Positions 37,704 to 46,820 are shown, numbered from the stretch's first letter. The stretch: 64,000 nucleotides of DNA from Helicobacter labetoulli (GCF_003670275.1 NZ_QXJF01000007.1:23193-87192), one strand, 5' to 3'. Numbers and translations are program-made. The notes: generated by a model from the sequence alone, not told the origin.

Positions 37704-38819
37704 ATGTTTTCTACAAGATTTTTAGTATTTCAAGTGGCTTTTACCGCGTCTCTCGTGGCATTTTTGAGTGGGTGTTTTGGCACGCAAGCAGAGCCAAATC
37801 AAGCCCAAAGCCCTTATGTAAAGGAAAGTAAAAAAAGTGAGATTATCACGCTAAGCTTTGTTGGCGATAATGTGCTTGGGGATTATTATGGGAGCAATGG
37901 CGAGACATTTAATTGGCGTTTTGCACAACAAAAGGGGGATTATAGCTATTTTTTTGCTAAGGTAAAAGAGGTTTTAGGAAATGATGATATGAGTTTAGGC
38001 AATCTTGAAGGACCTCTTACAACACACAACAATGATAGATTGGTAAAACCATTTGCCTTTAAGGGCGACCCAAGCTATGTGAAAATATTACAAGAAGGAA
38101 GCATTGAAGCGGTAAATATTGCTAATAATCACACACGCGATTATGGTGTGAAAGGATTCCAAGATACACAAAAACATCTTAAAAATGCAGGGATTTATTA
38201 TAGCGGGGAAGGGGTGCTGAGTATTTATGAAATTAAGGGTAAAAAAATCGGTATGGCAGGACATAGAGGGTGGAATCTCGCTATCAAGCCTCAAGTCAAA
38301 GCTGAAATTGCAAAATTGCGTGAGATGGGTGCGGATATTGTGATTTTTACATTCCATTGGGGTGAAGAAAGGGAGCATTATCCTAATAAGATTCAAAAAG
38401 AAATAGGTAGATTTGCTATTGATAGCGGTGCGGATTTAGTCATTGGGCATCACCCGCACGTGCTTCAAGGTATAGAGGAGTATAAAGGCAAAAAGATTGT
38501 GTATAGTCTAGGGAATTTTGTCTATGGCGGGGCAAAAAATCCCGGCGATAAAGATAGTGTGATTTATCAGGTGCGTTTTGCTTTTGGTGAATCTAGAGCA
38601 GATTTAAAAAATATGGCGGGGGAGTATATTTATATTGATAATAAGAGGCTTAAAAAAGTAGCAGATTTAGAGCAATGGAGCGAACTGCACAGCTTTGTGC
38701 CGGTTTTGATTAGCGGGGTGAAGACTTATAACAATTATCAGCCTATTCTCGCTCAAGGTAGCGATAAAGAGCGTATTATCCAAAGAATGACAACCTACTC
38801 TACGCCTCTAAATAAGTAG
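37704..38819 (+). CDS. CapA-family (poly-gamma-glutamate synthesis-like) lipoprotein
   Basis: 371 residues: leader with lipobox FLSGC (Cys near residue 24), then a calcineurin-like metallophosphatase fold of the CapA type: LSFVGDNVLGDYYG, GNLEGPLTTHN, VNIANNHTRDYG, VIFTFHWGEEREHYP, VIGHHPHVLQGIEEYKG and YSLGNFVYGG carry the metal-ligand positions. CapA in Bacillus helps make or anchor polyglutamate; no capBC genes are nearby, so the substrate is unknown. AAAGGAT precedes the ATG. Confidence 0.85.
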   Translation: MFSTRFLVFQVAFTASLVAFLSGCFGTQAEPNQAQSPYVKESKKSEIITLSFVGDNVLGDYYGSNGETFNWRFAQQKGDYSYFFAKVKEVLGNDDMSLGNLEGPLTTHNNDRLVKPFAFKGDPSYVKILQEGSIEAVNIANNHTRDYGVKGFQDTQKHLKNAGIYYSGEGVLSIYEIKGKKIGMAGHRGWNLAIKPQVKAEIAKLREMGADIVIFTFHWGEEREHYPNKIQKEIGRFAIDSGADLVIGHHPHVLQGIEEYKGKKIVYSLGNFVYGGAKNPGDKDSVIYQVRFAFGESRADLKNMAGEYIYIDNKRLKKVADLEQWSELHSFVPVLISGVKTYNNYQPILAQGSDKERIIQRMTTYSTPLNK

Positions 38820-38858
38820 TGGGGAGAGAAAATACTAGATAAATCTCAAGGAATAATA

Positions 38859-39470
38859 ATGCAAGAGTATTTACAAGGGCTTTTTGTCGCTTTTGGGTTG
38901 ATTAGTGCTATTGGGGCGCAAAATGCCTTTGTGATTAAATGTGCCATTCAAAAGCAGCATACTTTTTTGGTATGTGCTGTATGTGTGGGCTGTGATGTGG
39001 TATTTATGAGTATTGGTGTGCTAGGCTTTGGCTCTTGGCTCTCTCAATTTGATCTCTTAAGCAAGATTTTGGCTTTGTGCGGAGCTGTATTTTTATGCTA
39101 CTACGGCTTTTTATCGCTTAAATCCGCTCTGTATCCACAAGCACGGCTAGATTCTATACAGGAGAAGATACGCATTCCGCACAAGGCTATTTTGCTTCAA
39201 ACCCTTGCTATCACGCTTTTAAATCCCCATATGTATTTGGATACGATTGTTTTGCTTGGTAGCGTTGGTGTGAGTGTAGAATCTCAATTACATTTTTTGT
39301 TAGGCTGTATCAGTGCCTCTGCGGCGTGGTTTGCCCTGCTTGGCTTTGGGGCAAATGCTCTATCATCTTATTTTACTTCGCCAAAAGCCTTTGTTTGGCT
39401 TGATGTATGCGTGGGCTGTGTGATGTTTGGTATAGCTCTTAGCCTTGTGGTATGGGTGTTAAAGAATTGA
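38859..39470 (+). CDS. LysE/ArgO-family amino-acid exporter
   Basis: 203-residue inner-membrane protein with about six helices and the family motif near the N-terminus (LISAIGAQNAFVIKCAIQKQ), AVCVGCDVVFMSIGVLGFGS, and LNPHMYLDTIVLLGSVG in the middle. LysE-type proteins export basic amino acids; the substrate here is not determinable. AAGGAAT precedes the ATG. The 3' end overlaps the 3' end of murG on the other strand by 32 bases. Confidence 0.87.
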   Translation: MQEYLQGLFVAFGLISAIGAQNAFVIKCAIQKQHTFLVCAVCVGCDVVFMSIGVLGFGSWLSQFDLLSKILALCGAVFLCYYGFLSLKSALYPQARLDSIQEKIRIPHKAILLQTLAITLLNPHMYLDTIVLLGSVGVSVESQLHFLLGCISASAAWFALLGFGANALSSYFTSPKAFVWLDVCVGCVMFGIALSLVVWVLKN

Positions 39471-40494
39471 TATGAGTGAGAATCTCCCTTGCACCATTTG
39501 GCTTAATCTTTGCCATAACTTGACTTGATTTTTGTTCCAAACTTTCGCCCTGCAAGGATTCTATAAATTCTAGCACACCTTGCACCTTAAGCTCACTTTC
39601 TCTTATTACCAAGCCTAGTCCCTCATCAGCAAAGCTTTTTGCATTAAAATATTGATGGTCTTTTGCCGCATAGGGATAAGGCACAAATATGCCAATAAGC
39701 CCATTTGCTGCCATTTCCCAAAGGCTTGAAGCACCTGAACGAGCAATGCATAAATCCGCTTTTTGCAGACGCATCACAAGATTTTTATCAAAAGCAAATA
39801 AATCAACTTTATTTAAGATTCCAAGATTCTCATATTCTTGCCTTATGCGTTCAAAATCACGCTCTCCGCACTGGTGAGCGACATTTATGCCTTTTTGTAA
39901 AAGCAAGGGAGTAAGCTTTAAGGCAAAGTCATTAATGCCCTTTGCTCCTTGAGAGCCGCCTAGAAAAAGGATATTTTTACACTCCTGCCTTATGCGAGAA
40001 GTGGTGAAAAACTCATCACGCACAGGATATGAAGTGTGAATAAAGTTTTTAGAATTTGAGCTAAAACTACCAAAAACTGCCTTGGCAAAGGGAGTGAGAA
40101 TCTCATTAAGTTTGCCTTTGATGGCATTTTGTTCGTGGATAAAAAGGGGGATTCTAGCCATAATCGCACCCATACTCGCCCCACCTGCACTGAATCCACC
40201 AACACTTATTATATGTGTAACTTTATGGGCTTTTAGAATCTTCCTAGCTTCCAAAGTGGCTTGAAGCTGCTTAAAAATGGATTTGAGCTTATGCAAGCCG
40301 CTTTTATTGACCACACCACTAGATTCTAAAAAATAACATTGTGTGAAAAGCTCACTATGTTCAAACCACGCTTTATCTTGCCCTAAGGTTGAGCCTATAT
40401 AGATGGCTTTAAGATTTTGAGATTGTAGTTCTTGTGCTAATGCTTTGGCAATGGCTAGATGTCCGCCTGTTCCGCCACCTGTGATTGCAAACAT
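39439..40494 (-). CDS. murG: MurG, lipid II-forming GlcNAc transferase
   Basis: Adds GlcNAc to lipid I on the cytoplasmic face of the membrane to make lipid II. The 351-residue protein begins FAITGGGTGGHLAIAKALAQ, has SVGGFSAGGASMGAIM, FIHEQNAIKGKLN, ILFLGGSQGAKGINDF, CIARSGASSLWEMAANGLIG and FVPYPYAAKDHQYFNAKSF. Tail-to-tail overlap with the LysE-type gene. Confidence 0.95.
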   Translation of the reverse strand: MFAITGGGTGGHLAIAKALAQELQSQNLKAIYIGSTLGQDKAWFEHSELFTQCYFLESSGVVNKSGLHKLKSIFKQLQATLEARKILKAHKVTHIISVGGFSAGGASMGAIMARIPLFIHEQNAIKGKLNEILTPFAKAVFGSFSSNSKNFIHTSYPVRDEFFTTSRIRQECKNILFLGGSQGAKGINDFALKLTPLLLQKGINVAHQCGERDFERIRQEYENLGILNKVDLFAFDKNLVMRLQKADLCIARSGASSLWEMAANGLIGIFVPYPYAAKDHQYFNAKSFADEGLGLVIRESELKVQGVLEFIESLQGESLEQKSSQVMAKIKPNGAREILTHINSLTPIPQG

Positions 40495-40637
40495 ATTCTT
40501 CCTTTTTGTGGGATTAGATTCTAAGATTTAAGAGGCAAAAATGTCAGCTAAAAAGTTAATATTGTAGTGAAAAATATCAAATAAGGCATTAAGTTAAATT
40601 GCTATACAATCCCAAAATTTTATTTTAAAGGTGAATA

Positions 40638-42026
40638 ATGGAAAAGATTGTTACGCGTTTTGCACCTTCGCCTACGGGCTATTTACATATTGGTGGGCTA
40701 CGCACAGCATTGTTTAATTATCTGTATGCAAGGGCAAATGGTGGAGAGTTTTTACTCCGTATTGAAGATACGGACTTGGCGAGAAACTCCCTTGATGCGA
40801 CAAAGGCGATTATTGAGGCATTTGAGTGGGTGGGATTAGAGTATGATGGCGAGGTGGTGTATCAAAGCAAACGATTTGACATATATAAGGAATATATTCA
40901 AAAGCTTTTAGATGAAGGGAAGGCGTATTATTGCTATATGAGTAAAGAAGAGCTAGATTCACTTCGGGCAGAGCAGGAGAAAAATAAGCAAACGCCTAGA
41001 TATGATAATCGCTATCGTGATTTTACAGGCACACCACCAGAGGGCGTAAAGCCTGTGGTGAGAATCAAAGCTCCACTTGAAGGCTATGTGAAGTTTAAAG
41101 ATGGTGTGAAAGGTGAGATTAACATTCAGGCAAAAGAGCTTGATGATTTTATCATAGCACGGAGTGATGGCACACCCACTTATAACTTTGTTGTAGCTGT
41201 TGATGATGCACTTATGGGGGTAAGCGATGTGATACGCGGCGATGATCATTTAAGCAATACGCCTAAGCAGATTATCGTGTATGAGGCATTGGGCTTTAAA
41301 ACACCTAGATTCTATCATGTGCCGATGATTTTAAACCCACAAGGTAGAAAGCTAAGCAAACGAGATGGGGCAATGGGCGTAATGGACTATAAGCAAATGG
41401 GCTATTTGCCTGAAGCCATTTTAAACTTTCTTGTGCGGCTTGGCTGGAGCTATGAAGATAAAGAGATATTCTCAATCCAAGAAATGCTAGAATTTTTTAA
41501 TCCAAATGATTTAAATAGCTCGCCTAGTGCGTATAATGAGACAAAATTTTTATGGCTCAATCAGCACTATATAAAGCAAACTCCAAATGGAGAGCTTGAA
41601 TCTTTGCTACAAAACTTTGGCGTTACAAGTCTTGAATCTTGCAAACGCGATGTGCTTTATGCGGCATTAAAAGATCGTTGCAATACGCTAATAAGCTTTG
41701 CTCAAGGTTTTGATGAGGTGATGAATGCTCCTAGTGCGTATGATGAGAAAATGTATTCTAAACTTGATAGAGCAGCTATTGCAAGTTTAGGGGCATTGTG
41801 TGATGAGCTTAGTTTGGCAAAATGGGAGACTAGGAATCTTGATGAGCTACTTCATAGTTTTGCGAAAAAAAATGAGCTTAAAATAGGCAAGTTTATGCCT
41901 ACTTTGCGTTGTGCCTTGCTGGGTAAAAGTGGCGGGATTGGTGTATGTGAGGCATTGTTTGTTTTGGGTGTAGAGCAGAGCATTGTGCGGATTAGAGCGT
42001 TTATGGCATTTGTCAAAGCAGAATAA
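40638..42026 (+). CDS. gltX: Glutamyl-tRNA synthetase
   Basis: Class I synthetase of 462 residues: HIGH-type site in FAPSPTGYLHIGGLRTALFN, KMSKS-type in GRKLSKRDGAMGVMDY, plus IEDTDLARNS and IIRGDDHLSNTPKQI-like region (VIRGDDHLSNTPKQ). Helicobacter usually has two paralogues, one charging tRNA-Glu and one tRNA-Gln; which this is cannot be decided by reading. A TACAAT -10 lies at 40605-40610. Two distinct tRNA-Glu genes are in the window. Confidence 0.95.
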   Translation: MEKIVTRFAPSPTGYLHIGGLRTALFNYLYARANGGEFLLRIEDTDLARNSLDATKAIIEAFEWVGLEYDGEVVYQSKRFDIYKEYIQKLLDEGKAYYCYMSKEELDSLRAEQEKNKQTPRYDNRYRDFTGTPPEGVKPVVRIKAPLEGYVKFKDGVKGEINIQAKELDDFIIARSDGTPTYNFVVAVDDALMGVSDVIRGDDHLSNTPKQIIVYEALGFKTPRFYHVPMILNPQGRKLSKRDGAMGVMDYKQMGYLPEAILNFLVRLGWSYEDKEIFSIQEMLEFFNPNDLNSSPSAYNETKFLWLNQHYIKQTPNGELESLLQNFGVTSLESCKRDVLYAALKDRCNTLISFAQGFDEVMNAPSAYDEKMYSKLDRAAIASLGALCDELSLAKWETRNLDELLHSFAKKNELKIGKFMPTLRCALLGKSGGIGVCEALFVLGVEQSIVRIRAFMAFVKAE

Positions 42027-42105
42027 TGCGTGGTTTGACACATTGACACAAAAGTTAGATAATTGCGAGTTTTGCCTAAACAAGTTATAAAATAAGGAGA
42101 ATACA

Positions 42106-42315
42106 ATGAAAATCAGTGCGAGAAATCAGCTTAAGGGGAAGATTGTTGCTATTCAAAAGGGCAGTGTGAATGCGATTGTAGAGATTGATATAGGTGGGGG
42201 CAATGTCATATCTTCTACTATTTCTTTAGAATCTTTAAAGACATTGCAGCTTGAAGTAGGCAAAGAGGCGTATGCGATTATCAAGGCTACTTCGGTTATG
42301 GTGGGTGTAGAATAA
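42106..42315 (+). CDS. mop: Molbindin (single Mop/TOBE domain)
   Basis: 69 residues forming one TOBE/Mop domain: SARNQLKGKIVAIQKGSVNA, VEIDIGGGNVISSTISLESL, VGKEAYAIIKATSVMVGV. Such proteins bind molybdate in oligomers as cytoplasmic stores. AAGGAG precedes the ATG. Its presence implies a molybdenum need; the only molybdoenzyme gene seen in this window (bisC) is broken. Confidence 0.9.
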   Translation: MKISARNQLKGKIVAIQKGSVNAIVEIDIGGGNVISSTISLESLKTLQLEVGKEAYAIIKATSVMVGVE

Positions 42316-42317
42316 AA

Positions 42318-43271
42318 ATGTTTCATAGATGCATTCTCATAAGTTTATGTGCTGTGGAGTTTGCATTTGGCGGGTGGTTTGTAGATTCTTGGAGTGTGGA
42401 AAATCCACCTACACTTGAGCAAAGTTTGAATGCTTTGTTAGAAGTGGATTGCAAAAAAGTAGAATCTCTTAAAGGCATAACGCCAAAGTCTCGCTATAAA
42501 GGCAAAGAAGCCATTAGACAATGTGAGATTGAGCAGAAATTTCTTAAAGCAATTATTGAAGATGATGTGCAAACTTATCAGGAAATGATGAAAAAAGAGC
42601 AGTGGAGTAGATATTTTTTATTTTACACAACACAAGCCCCAAGGCTTGAAATCACACCGCTTATGGTGTCAATCGTGTTTGATTCATACAATGTCTTTGA
42701 GCTTATTTTGGCAGAATCTAGCAGGGTTGATTTGCTCACACAAGACAAGCCAAGATTCAATATCAATCGTATGATGGCAGATGATTACTCTTCACTTGGG
42801 GCATTTCAGCTCCAAGATAGAATCTTTGATGTCAATGGTGTCTCCGCACTAGATTTGGCTGCAATGTATCATCGTTATGGTATGTTTTGGGAGATTCTAA
42901 AAAAAGGCGCAGATTATAATAATCGCAAATACCCAAATAGCAATGGCATTGTAACTTTTGGGGATTCTCATATTTTGGAGCTTATGCTGTATTTTGATGA
43001 GGATTTTTTGCGTGATTTTGGTGGGGGGAATATGCTACATTTTGTCGCGCGTGATGGCAATATGGAATTGTTAGAGTATCTTATTAAAGACAAGCATATT
43101 CCTATTGATTCCCTTAAGGCGGGTGAAACGCCTCTTGATGCGGCACTTAATGCTAAAAATTTTCAAAAAAAACCGCAAGTTGAGATTGCAAAAAAGCTGA
43201 TAGAATTAGGTGCAAAGCCAAGTGAGGCTAATGAGAGACGACTAAAAAAGCTTTTGGAAAAAGAGCAGTGA
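42318..43271 (+). CDS. Exported ankyrin-repeat protein
   Basis: 317 residues with a signal peptide (ILISLCAVEFAFG). Ankyrin-like units follow: TPLMVSIVFDSYNVFELILA, GVSALDLAAMYHRYGMFWEI, NMLHFVARDGNMELLEYLIK and ETPLDAALNAKNFQKKPQVE. Likely a periplasmic protein-binding factor; partner unknown. It starts two bases after the mop stop, so the two may be co-transcribed. Confidence 0.78.
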   Translation: MFHRCILISLCAVEFAFGGWFVDSWSVENPPTLEQSLNALLEVDCKKVESLKGITPKSRYKGKEAIRQCEIEQKFLKAIIEDDVQTYQEMMKKEQWSRYFLFYTTQAPRLEITPLMVSIVFDSYNVFELILAESSRVDLLTQDKPRFNINRMMADDYSSLGAFQLQDRIFDVNGVSALDLAAMYHRYGMFWEILKKGADYNNRKYPNSNGIVTFGDSHILELMLYFDEDFLRDFGGGNMLHFVARDGNMELLEYLIKDKHIPIDSLKAGETPLDAALNAKNFQKKPQVEIAKKLIELGAKPSEANERRLKKLLEKEQ

Positions 43272-43308
43272 AGAGGCTTTTATTTGTTTGACAAGCTGAT
43301 TAAAGATT

Positions 43309-43656
43309 CTAGGGTGTTTGTGTAAAGTCTTGCGTGAGACTTGCCCCAACAATACAAGATTCAAGAATGGTTGGTTTTTTAATGTGGAGCGTGAGCTTTT
43401 GAATCTTTGTGCTGTGATTTTTTAACATTTTGGCAATATCAAGTAGAGCTGTTTCCAAAAGCCCATAGGCATTATTTTGTAAAGAAGAAGTGATGAGATT
43501 GCAAATCTCCACATAATCCAAAAACGCATCTGTGTAGGTGTAAGTAATCTCCGCATTCACTTCAACAGCTTGTGGAGCGCAACGCTCTTTTTCTAAGATT
43601 CCAATAATAGTTTGAATACAGAGATTCTCAATGTGTAGGGTAATGCTCTTGCTCAC
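43309..43656 (-). CDS. folB: Dihydroneopterin aldolase-family protein
   Basis: Folate pathway, dihydroneopterin to 6-hydroxymethyl-dihydropterin. 115 residues: LHIENLCIQTIIGILEKERC (family IGIxxxER start), VEICNLITSSLQNNAYGLLE (catalytic Glu region) and LTLHIKKPTI near the end. Overlaps plsY by four bases. Confidence 0.85.
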   Translation of the reverse strand: MSKSITLHIENLCIQTIIGILEKERCAPQAVEVNAEITYTYTDAFLDYVEICNLITSSLQNNAYGLLETALLDIAKMLKNHSTKIQKLTLHIKKPTILESCIVGASLTQDFTQTP

Positions 43657-44327
43657 AATACTTTGCTTTCCTTGCCACTAAAAAGTCGCTTAATATTAGG
43701 AATATGTGTATAAAGGATAAATAGCCCTATAAGCACCACAGGCGTGTGTGTGTCAATTTGTGCGACAATAGATATAGAATCTGGCAAAGGCACAATGTAG
43801 GGAATGATAAATGTAAGAATAATTCCGCTTAAAACACCAACAAGTGATGAAATAGAAGAGATTTTAAAGACCTTACCTACAATGCCCCACACAATTAAGC
43901 CACAAATCCCTTCCACAGGGATAAGAAGCAAAACAGAGCCAATGGCTGTGGCTACGCCCTTGCCGCCTTTAAATCCCAAATAAGGGCTATAACAATGCCC
44001 TAAAATTGCTAGTAATGCAATGAGCCATTGAGCTGAAAATCCTAGTCCAAGCATTTTGGCAAACGCCACGACAATAAGCCCCTTTGTCGCATCAAGGATA
44101 ATGGTGAGAATGGAAAAAGTTTTTGCCCTGCGTTCATCAATCTCTTTTATAGCACGATACACATTTGTCGCACCAATACTGCCCGAACCCACCTGCCGAA
44201 TATCCCTTTTGTAAAAAATCTTTACAAGTAGCCAACCAAAGGGGATTCCACCAAATAAGAATGCGATGATGTAAAATAACATATTAATATTTGAAAGCGT
44301 GTAAAGAAGCTCTGAAAGAAGATTCAT
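43653..44327 (-). CDS. plsY: Acyl-phosphate:glycerol-3-phosphate acyltransferase PlsY
   Basis: Inner-membrane enzyme making lysophosphatidate. The 224-residue protein has the three PlsY motifs: GSGSIGATNVYRA, YLGFKGGKGVATAIGSVL, and a loop before the last helices (IPNIKRLFSGKES end). Five or so membrane helices. The first ATG (44327) has AAAAGGA seven bases before it; family members often start at the later MLFYIIAFLFGGIP, so the N-terminus may be about 15 residues shorter. Confidence 0.93.
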   Translation of the reverse strand: MNLLSELLYTLSNINMLFYIIAFLFGGIPFGWLLVKIFYKRDIRQVGSGSIGATNVYRAIKEIDERRAKTFSILTIILDATKGLIVVAFAKMLGLGFSAQWLIALLAILGHCYSPYLGFKGGKGVATAIGSVLLLIPVEGICGLIVWGIVGKVFKISSISSLVGVLSGIILTFIIPYIVPLPDSISIVAQIDTHTPVVLIGLFILYTHIPNIKRLFSGKESKVL

Positions 44328-44357
44328 TATATATCCTTTTTGTTTTTGATTATAGCA

Positions 44358-44687
44358 TTATTTTGCGATAAGCTGGAGATTGGTGTTGGCAAGGGAGCTA
44401 AACTCATCATCGTAAAAATACACATTTTCTAGCCCCTCTTGCACAAGCTCTGTGCCTAAAATACTCGCCGTATGCCCAGAATAGCAAACAAGCACACATT
44501 TTTTATCTTGATTTTTTTTAATATGCGCATACACATCATAAGGGTTATTGAGCTGCATAGAATCTTTGATATGACAGAGTGCATAATCCTCAGGATAGCG
44601 AATATCAATAATACAAAAACTCTCATCTAAATCTTTGGCATATACAGGCGTGGCAAGACTTTTATTGTTTTTGCCTTTGAGTTCCAT
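44358..44687 (-). CDS. Rhodanese-domain protein with intact active site
   Basis: 109 residues, a single rhodanese domain: FCIIDIRYPEDYALCHIKDS, then KKCVLVCYSGHTASILGTEL, where the active Cys starts CYSGHTAS, and a C-terminal VYFYDDEFSSL. A sulfur carrier or transferase in the cytoplasm; it has no signal peptide. Unlike the lipoprotein at 27.2-27.9 kb, its catalytic loop is complete. Confidence 0.88.
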   Translation of the reverse strand: MELKGKNNKSLATPVYAKDLDESFCIIDIRYPEDYALCHIKDSMQLNNPYDVYAHIKKNQDKKCVLVCYSGHTASILGTELVQEGLENVYFYDDEFSSLANTNLQLIAK

Positions 44688-44833
44688 AATAGACTCCTTT
44701 TTTCAATTTTTGGCATTGTATCTTAAGTTGGTTAAAAACTTTCAAAAGGGGTAAGATTTAACAACTTGCAAGGTAAGTCTTTGAATAGGAGTAATATGAA
44801 AGTTTTAAGCAAAAGCCCACTTTTGGCTACTTA

Positions 44834-44867
44834 AAGCAGATTCTACATTTTTTTGCAGAATCTGCTT
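44834..44867. terminator. Hairpin after ppk2
   Basis: AAGCAGATTCT (44834-44844) pairs with AGAATCTGCTT (44857-44867), a perfect 11-base stem just after the ppk2 stop on the minus strand. No U-tract on the minus side. Another AGATTCT/AGAATCT hairpin. Confidence 0.5.
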
Positions 44868-44874
44868 AACAATC

Positions 44875-45939
44875 TTATGATTTAGAGAGAAATGTCTCGC
44901 TTTGGTCTGCTTCTTTTGCCTTGCCTTGAGATTTTTCTTTTGTAGCTACTTTTGAATCTTTACTAGATTTTGGCTTGTCCATTTTGGATTCTGCTTTAGA
45001 TTCTTGTTTTTTTGCAGCAGTTTTTTGAGCCTTTTTTTCCTTCTTTTCCGCTTCTTTGGCTTCTTTTAGCTCTTTGATTTGTTTTTGAATCTCTTTGGCA
45101 GGGTCGGTGTGTGGGGTTTGATATTGTGAGTATGTCCATACAATACTAGGATCTGGCAAAAGGCATACAGCAGTCTGATCCTTGCCCTCATAATCAATCT
45201 TGCTTAGAATATCACGAGCAATATTGAGCCTTGCACGCTTCTTATCGTTTGTATTGACAATCGTCCAAGGGCAAATGTGCGTGTGAGTGCGAGCAAACAT
45301 TTTTTCAAATGCCTCTGTATATTGTTCCCACAAGTCAAGTGATTTACCATCAATAGGACTAAGCTTCCACATTCTTAACGGATCTGTCTTGCGGCGTAAG
45401 ATTCTGCGTTTTTGCTCATCTCTACCTACATCAAGGAAGTATTTAAAAATCATCGTTCCGCTTGAGATAAGCATTTGCTCAAGGTTGGCAACCTGTATGA
45501 TAAACTCTTTGTATTGCTCTTGATTGCAAAATTCCATAACCTTTTCAACACCTGCTCGGTTATACCAACTTCTATCGTAAAAAACGATCTCCCCACCGCT
45601 TGGCAATGTGCTGATGTATCGTTTAAAATACCATTCAGTTTTTTCTGTCTCGGTAGGTTTGTTTAGTGCTACCACACGGCAGCCACGAGGATTCATATGG
45701 CTTGTTAGAGCTTTGATTGTTCCACCTTTGCCTGCTGCATCGCGTCCTTCCATAATAATGATAACTTTTTGCTTTGTAGCTTTCACCCAATTTTGCAGTT
45801 TCAAAAGCTCAATTTGAAGCTTTGTAAGCTCCTCCTCATAAAAGCCTCCCTTCATACGCCCATTTTTTGCTTTATAAACCTCTTGGACTTCTCTCTCATT
45901 TTCTGGTCGAATAACGATTTGTCGCTCTTGCTTTGCCAT
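44875..45939 (-). CDS. ppk2: Polyphosphate kinase 2 with a Lys/Ala-rich tail
   Basis: Transfers phosphate between polyphosphate and nucleoside di/monophosphates. The 354-residue protein has Walker A IIIMEGRDAAGKGGTIKAL, the lid region GGEIVFYDRSWYNRAGVE, KRRILRRKTDPLRMWKLSPI and WTIVNTNDKKRARLNIARDI, all PPK2 family. After residue about 280 a 70-residue Lys/Ala/Glu/Ser tail (KEAEKKEKKAQKTAAKKQES) is unusual and could bind polyphosphate or nucleic acid (inference). A perfect FNR-type box lies between it and pncC. Confidence 0.92.
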   Translation of the reverse strand: MAKQERQIVIRPENEREVQEVYKAKNGRMKGGFYEEELTKLQIELLKLQNWVKATKQKVIIIMEGRDAAGKGGTIKALTSHMNPRGCRVVALNKPTETEKTEWYFKRYISTLPSGGEIVFYDRSWYNRAGVEKVMEFCNQEQYKEFIIQVANLEQMLISSGTMIFKYFLDVGRDEQKRRILRRKTDPLRMWKLSPIDGKSLDLWEQYTEAFEKMFARTHTHICPWTIVNTNDKKRARLNIARDILSKIDYEGKDQTAVCLLPDPSIVWTYSQYQTPHTDPAKEIQKQIKELKEAKEAEKKEKKAQKTAAKKQESKAESKMDKPKSSKDSKVATKEKSQGKAKEADQSETFLSKS

Positions 45940-45988
45940 ATTGTCCTCCTCTCCTTGTAAAATTTAATGTAATATGATGTAATATTTT

Positions 45989-46002
45989 TTGATAAAAATC
46001 AA
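45989..46002. promoter_or_regulatory. Second perfect FNR/CRP-type box
   Basis: TTGATAAAAATCAA matches TTGAT-N4-ATCAA exactly. It lies 50 bases from the ppk2 start and 36 from the pncC start, so it could serve either divergent gene. Confidence 0.55.
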
Positions 46003-46037
46003 GTTGTGAGAATGAATTTGTTTCAAGGAGTTACAAA

Positions 46038-46550
46038 ATGAAGCCAAAAAATACTTTAGATTCTGTAATGCTACATAGTAATTTAGCACAAAAAGCCTTT
46101 GCTTTGTTATCTAAACAGGGGCTTAAAGTAGGCATAGCTGAAAGCTGCACGGGTGGGTTATTAAGCTATCATTTCACCTCTCTTGCTGGAGCGTCTAATG
46201 TGCTTGATGGTGCGATGGTGAGCTATGCTAATGAGATAAAAGCATCTTGGCTTGGTGTAAATAAGAGCGATTTACAGAAATTTGGTGCTGTGAGTGAGCA
46301 GGTGGTTAGGGCGATGTGTGAGGGGGTGCTACGACAAACACAAGCCGATGTAGCATTAGCTACAAGTGGCATTGCAGGACCAAGTGGTGGAAGCAGCCAA
46401 AAGCCTGTGGGAAGTGTATTTATAGGTGTGCAGCCTAAAGGTGAAGCGGCAAGTGTTGTGTATTACCATTTTAGTGGCGATAGACTTTGTGTGCAGTCTC
46501 AAAGTTGTGCCAAAGCACTTGAGATGTTAATAACAGCATTAGACTCTTGA
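46038..46550 (+). CDS. pncC: CinA C-terminal domain protein, nicotinamide-nucleotide amidase type
   Basis: 170 residues, the PncC domain alone: VGIAESCTGGLLSYHFTSLA, SLAGASNVLDGAMVSYANEI, AVSEQVVRAMCEGVL and SGIAGPSGGSSQKPVGSVFI. It deamidates NMN to recycle pyridine nucleotides; full-length CinA has an extra N-terminal domain absent here. AAGGAG precedes the ATG. The tRNA-cluster promoter begins within its last codons. Confidence 0.9.
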   Translation: MKPKNTLDSVMLHSNLAQKAFALLSKQGLKVGIAESCTGGLLSYHFTSLAGASNVLDGAMVSYANEIKASWLGVNKSDLQKFGAVSEQVVRAMCEGVLRQTQADVALATSGIAGPSGGSSQKPVGSVFIGVQPKGEAASVVYYHFSGDRLCVQSQSCAKALEMLITALDS

Positions 46551-46575
46551 CAAATTGAGTTAAACTCACTATAAT
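46547..46575 (+). promoter_or_regulatory. Consensus sigma70 promoter of the tRNA cluster
   Basis: TTGACA (46547-46552), exactly 17 bases, TATAAT (46570-46575). A full consensus -35 is rare in Helicobacter and fits a strong stable-RNA promoter; the first tRNA begins 56 bases downstream. Confidence 0.85.
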
Positions 46576-46631
46576 TTCGCTCTTTTTGTGTCAAGGCTTT
46601 TAAAGTTGAGATACAAGTTTGAAGGGCAGAT

Positions 46632-46707
<76 letters not shown>

Positions 46708-46721
46708 CCAAGGATAAAAGT

Positions 46722-46796
46722 GGCCCCTTCATCTAACGGTTAGGATACCACCCTTTCACGGTGGCTACAGGGGTTCGAATCCCCTAGGGGTCACCA
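46722..46796 (+). tRNA. tRNA-Glu (TTC), main copy
   Basis: Acceptor GGCCCCT/AGGGGTC, discriminator A, CCA encoded; anticodon stem CCACC/GGTGG with loop CTTTCAC, anticodon TTC; T-arm GGGG/CCCC with loop TTCGAAT. 75 bases. Compare the divergent tRNA-Glu at 37547. Confidence 0.95.
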
Positions 46797-46820
46797 CTTT
46801 TATTTTTGTTTATCCCATTT

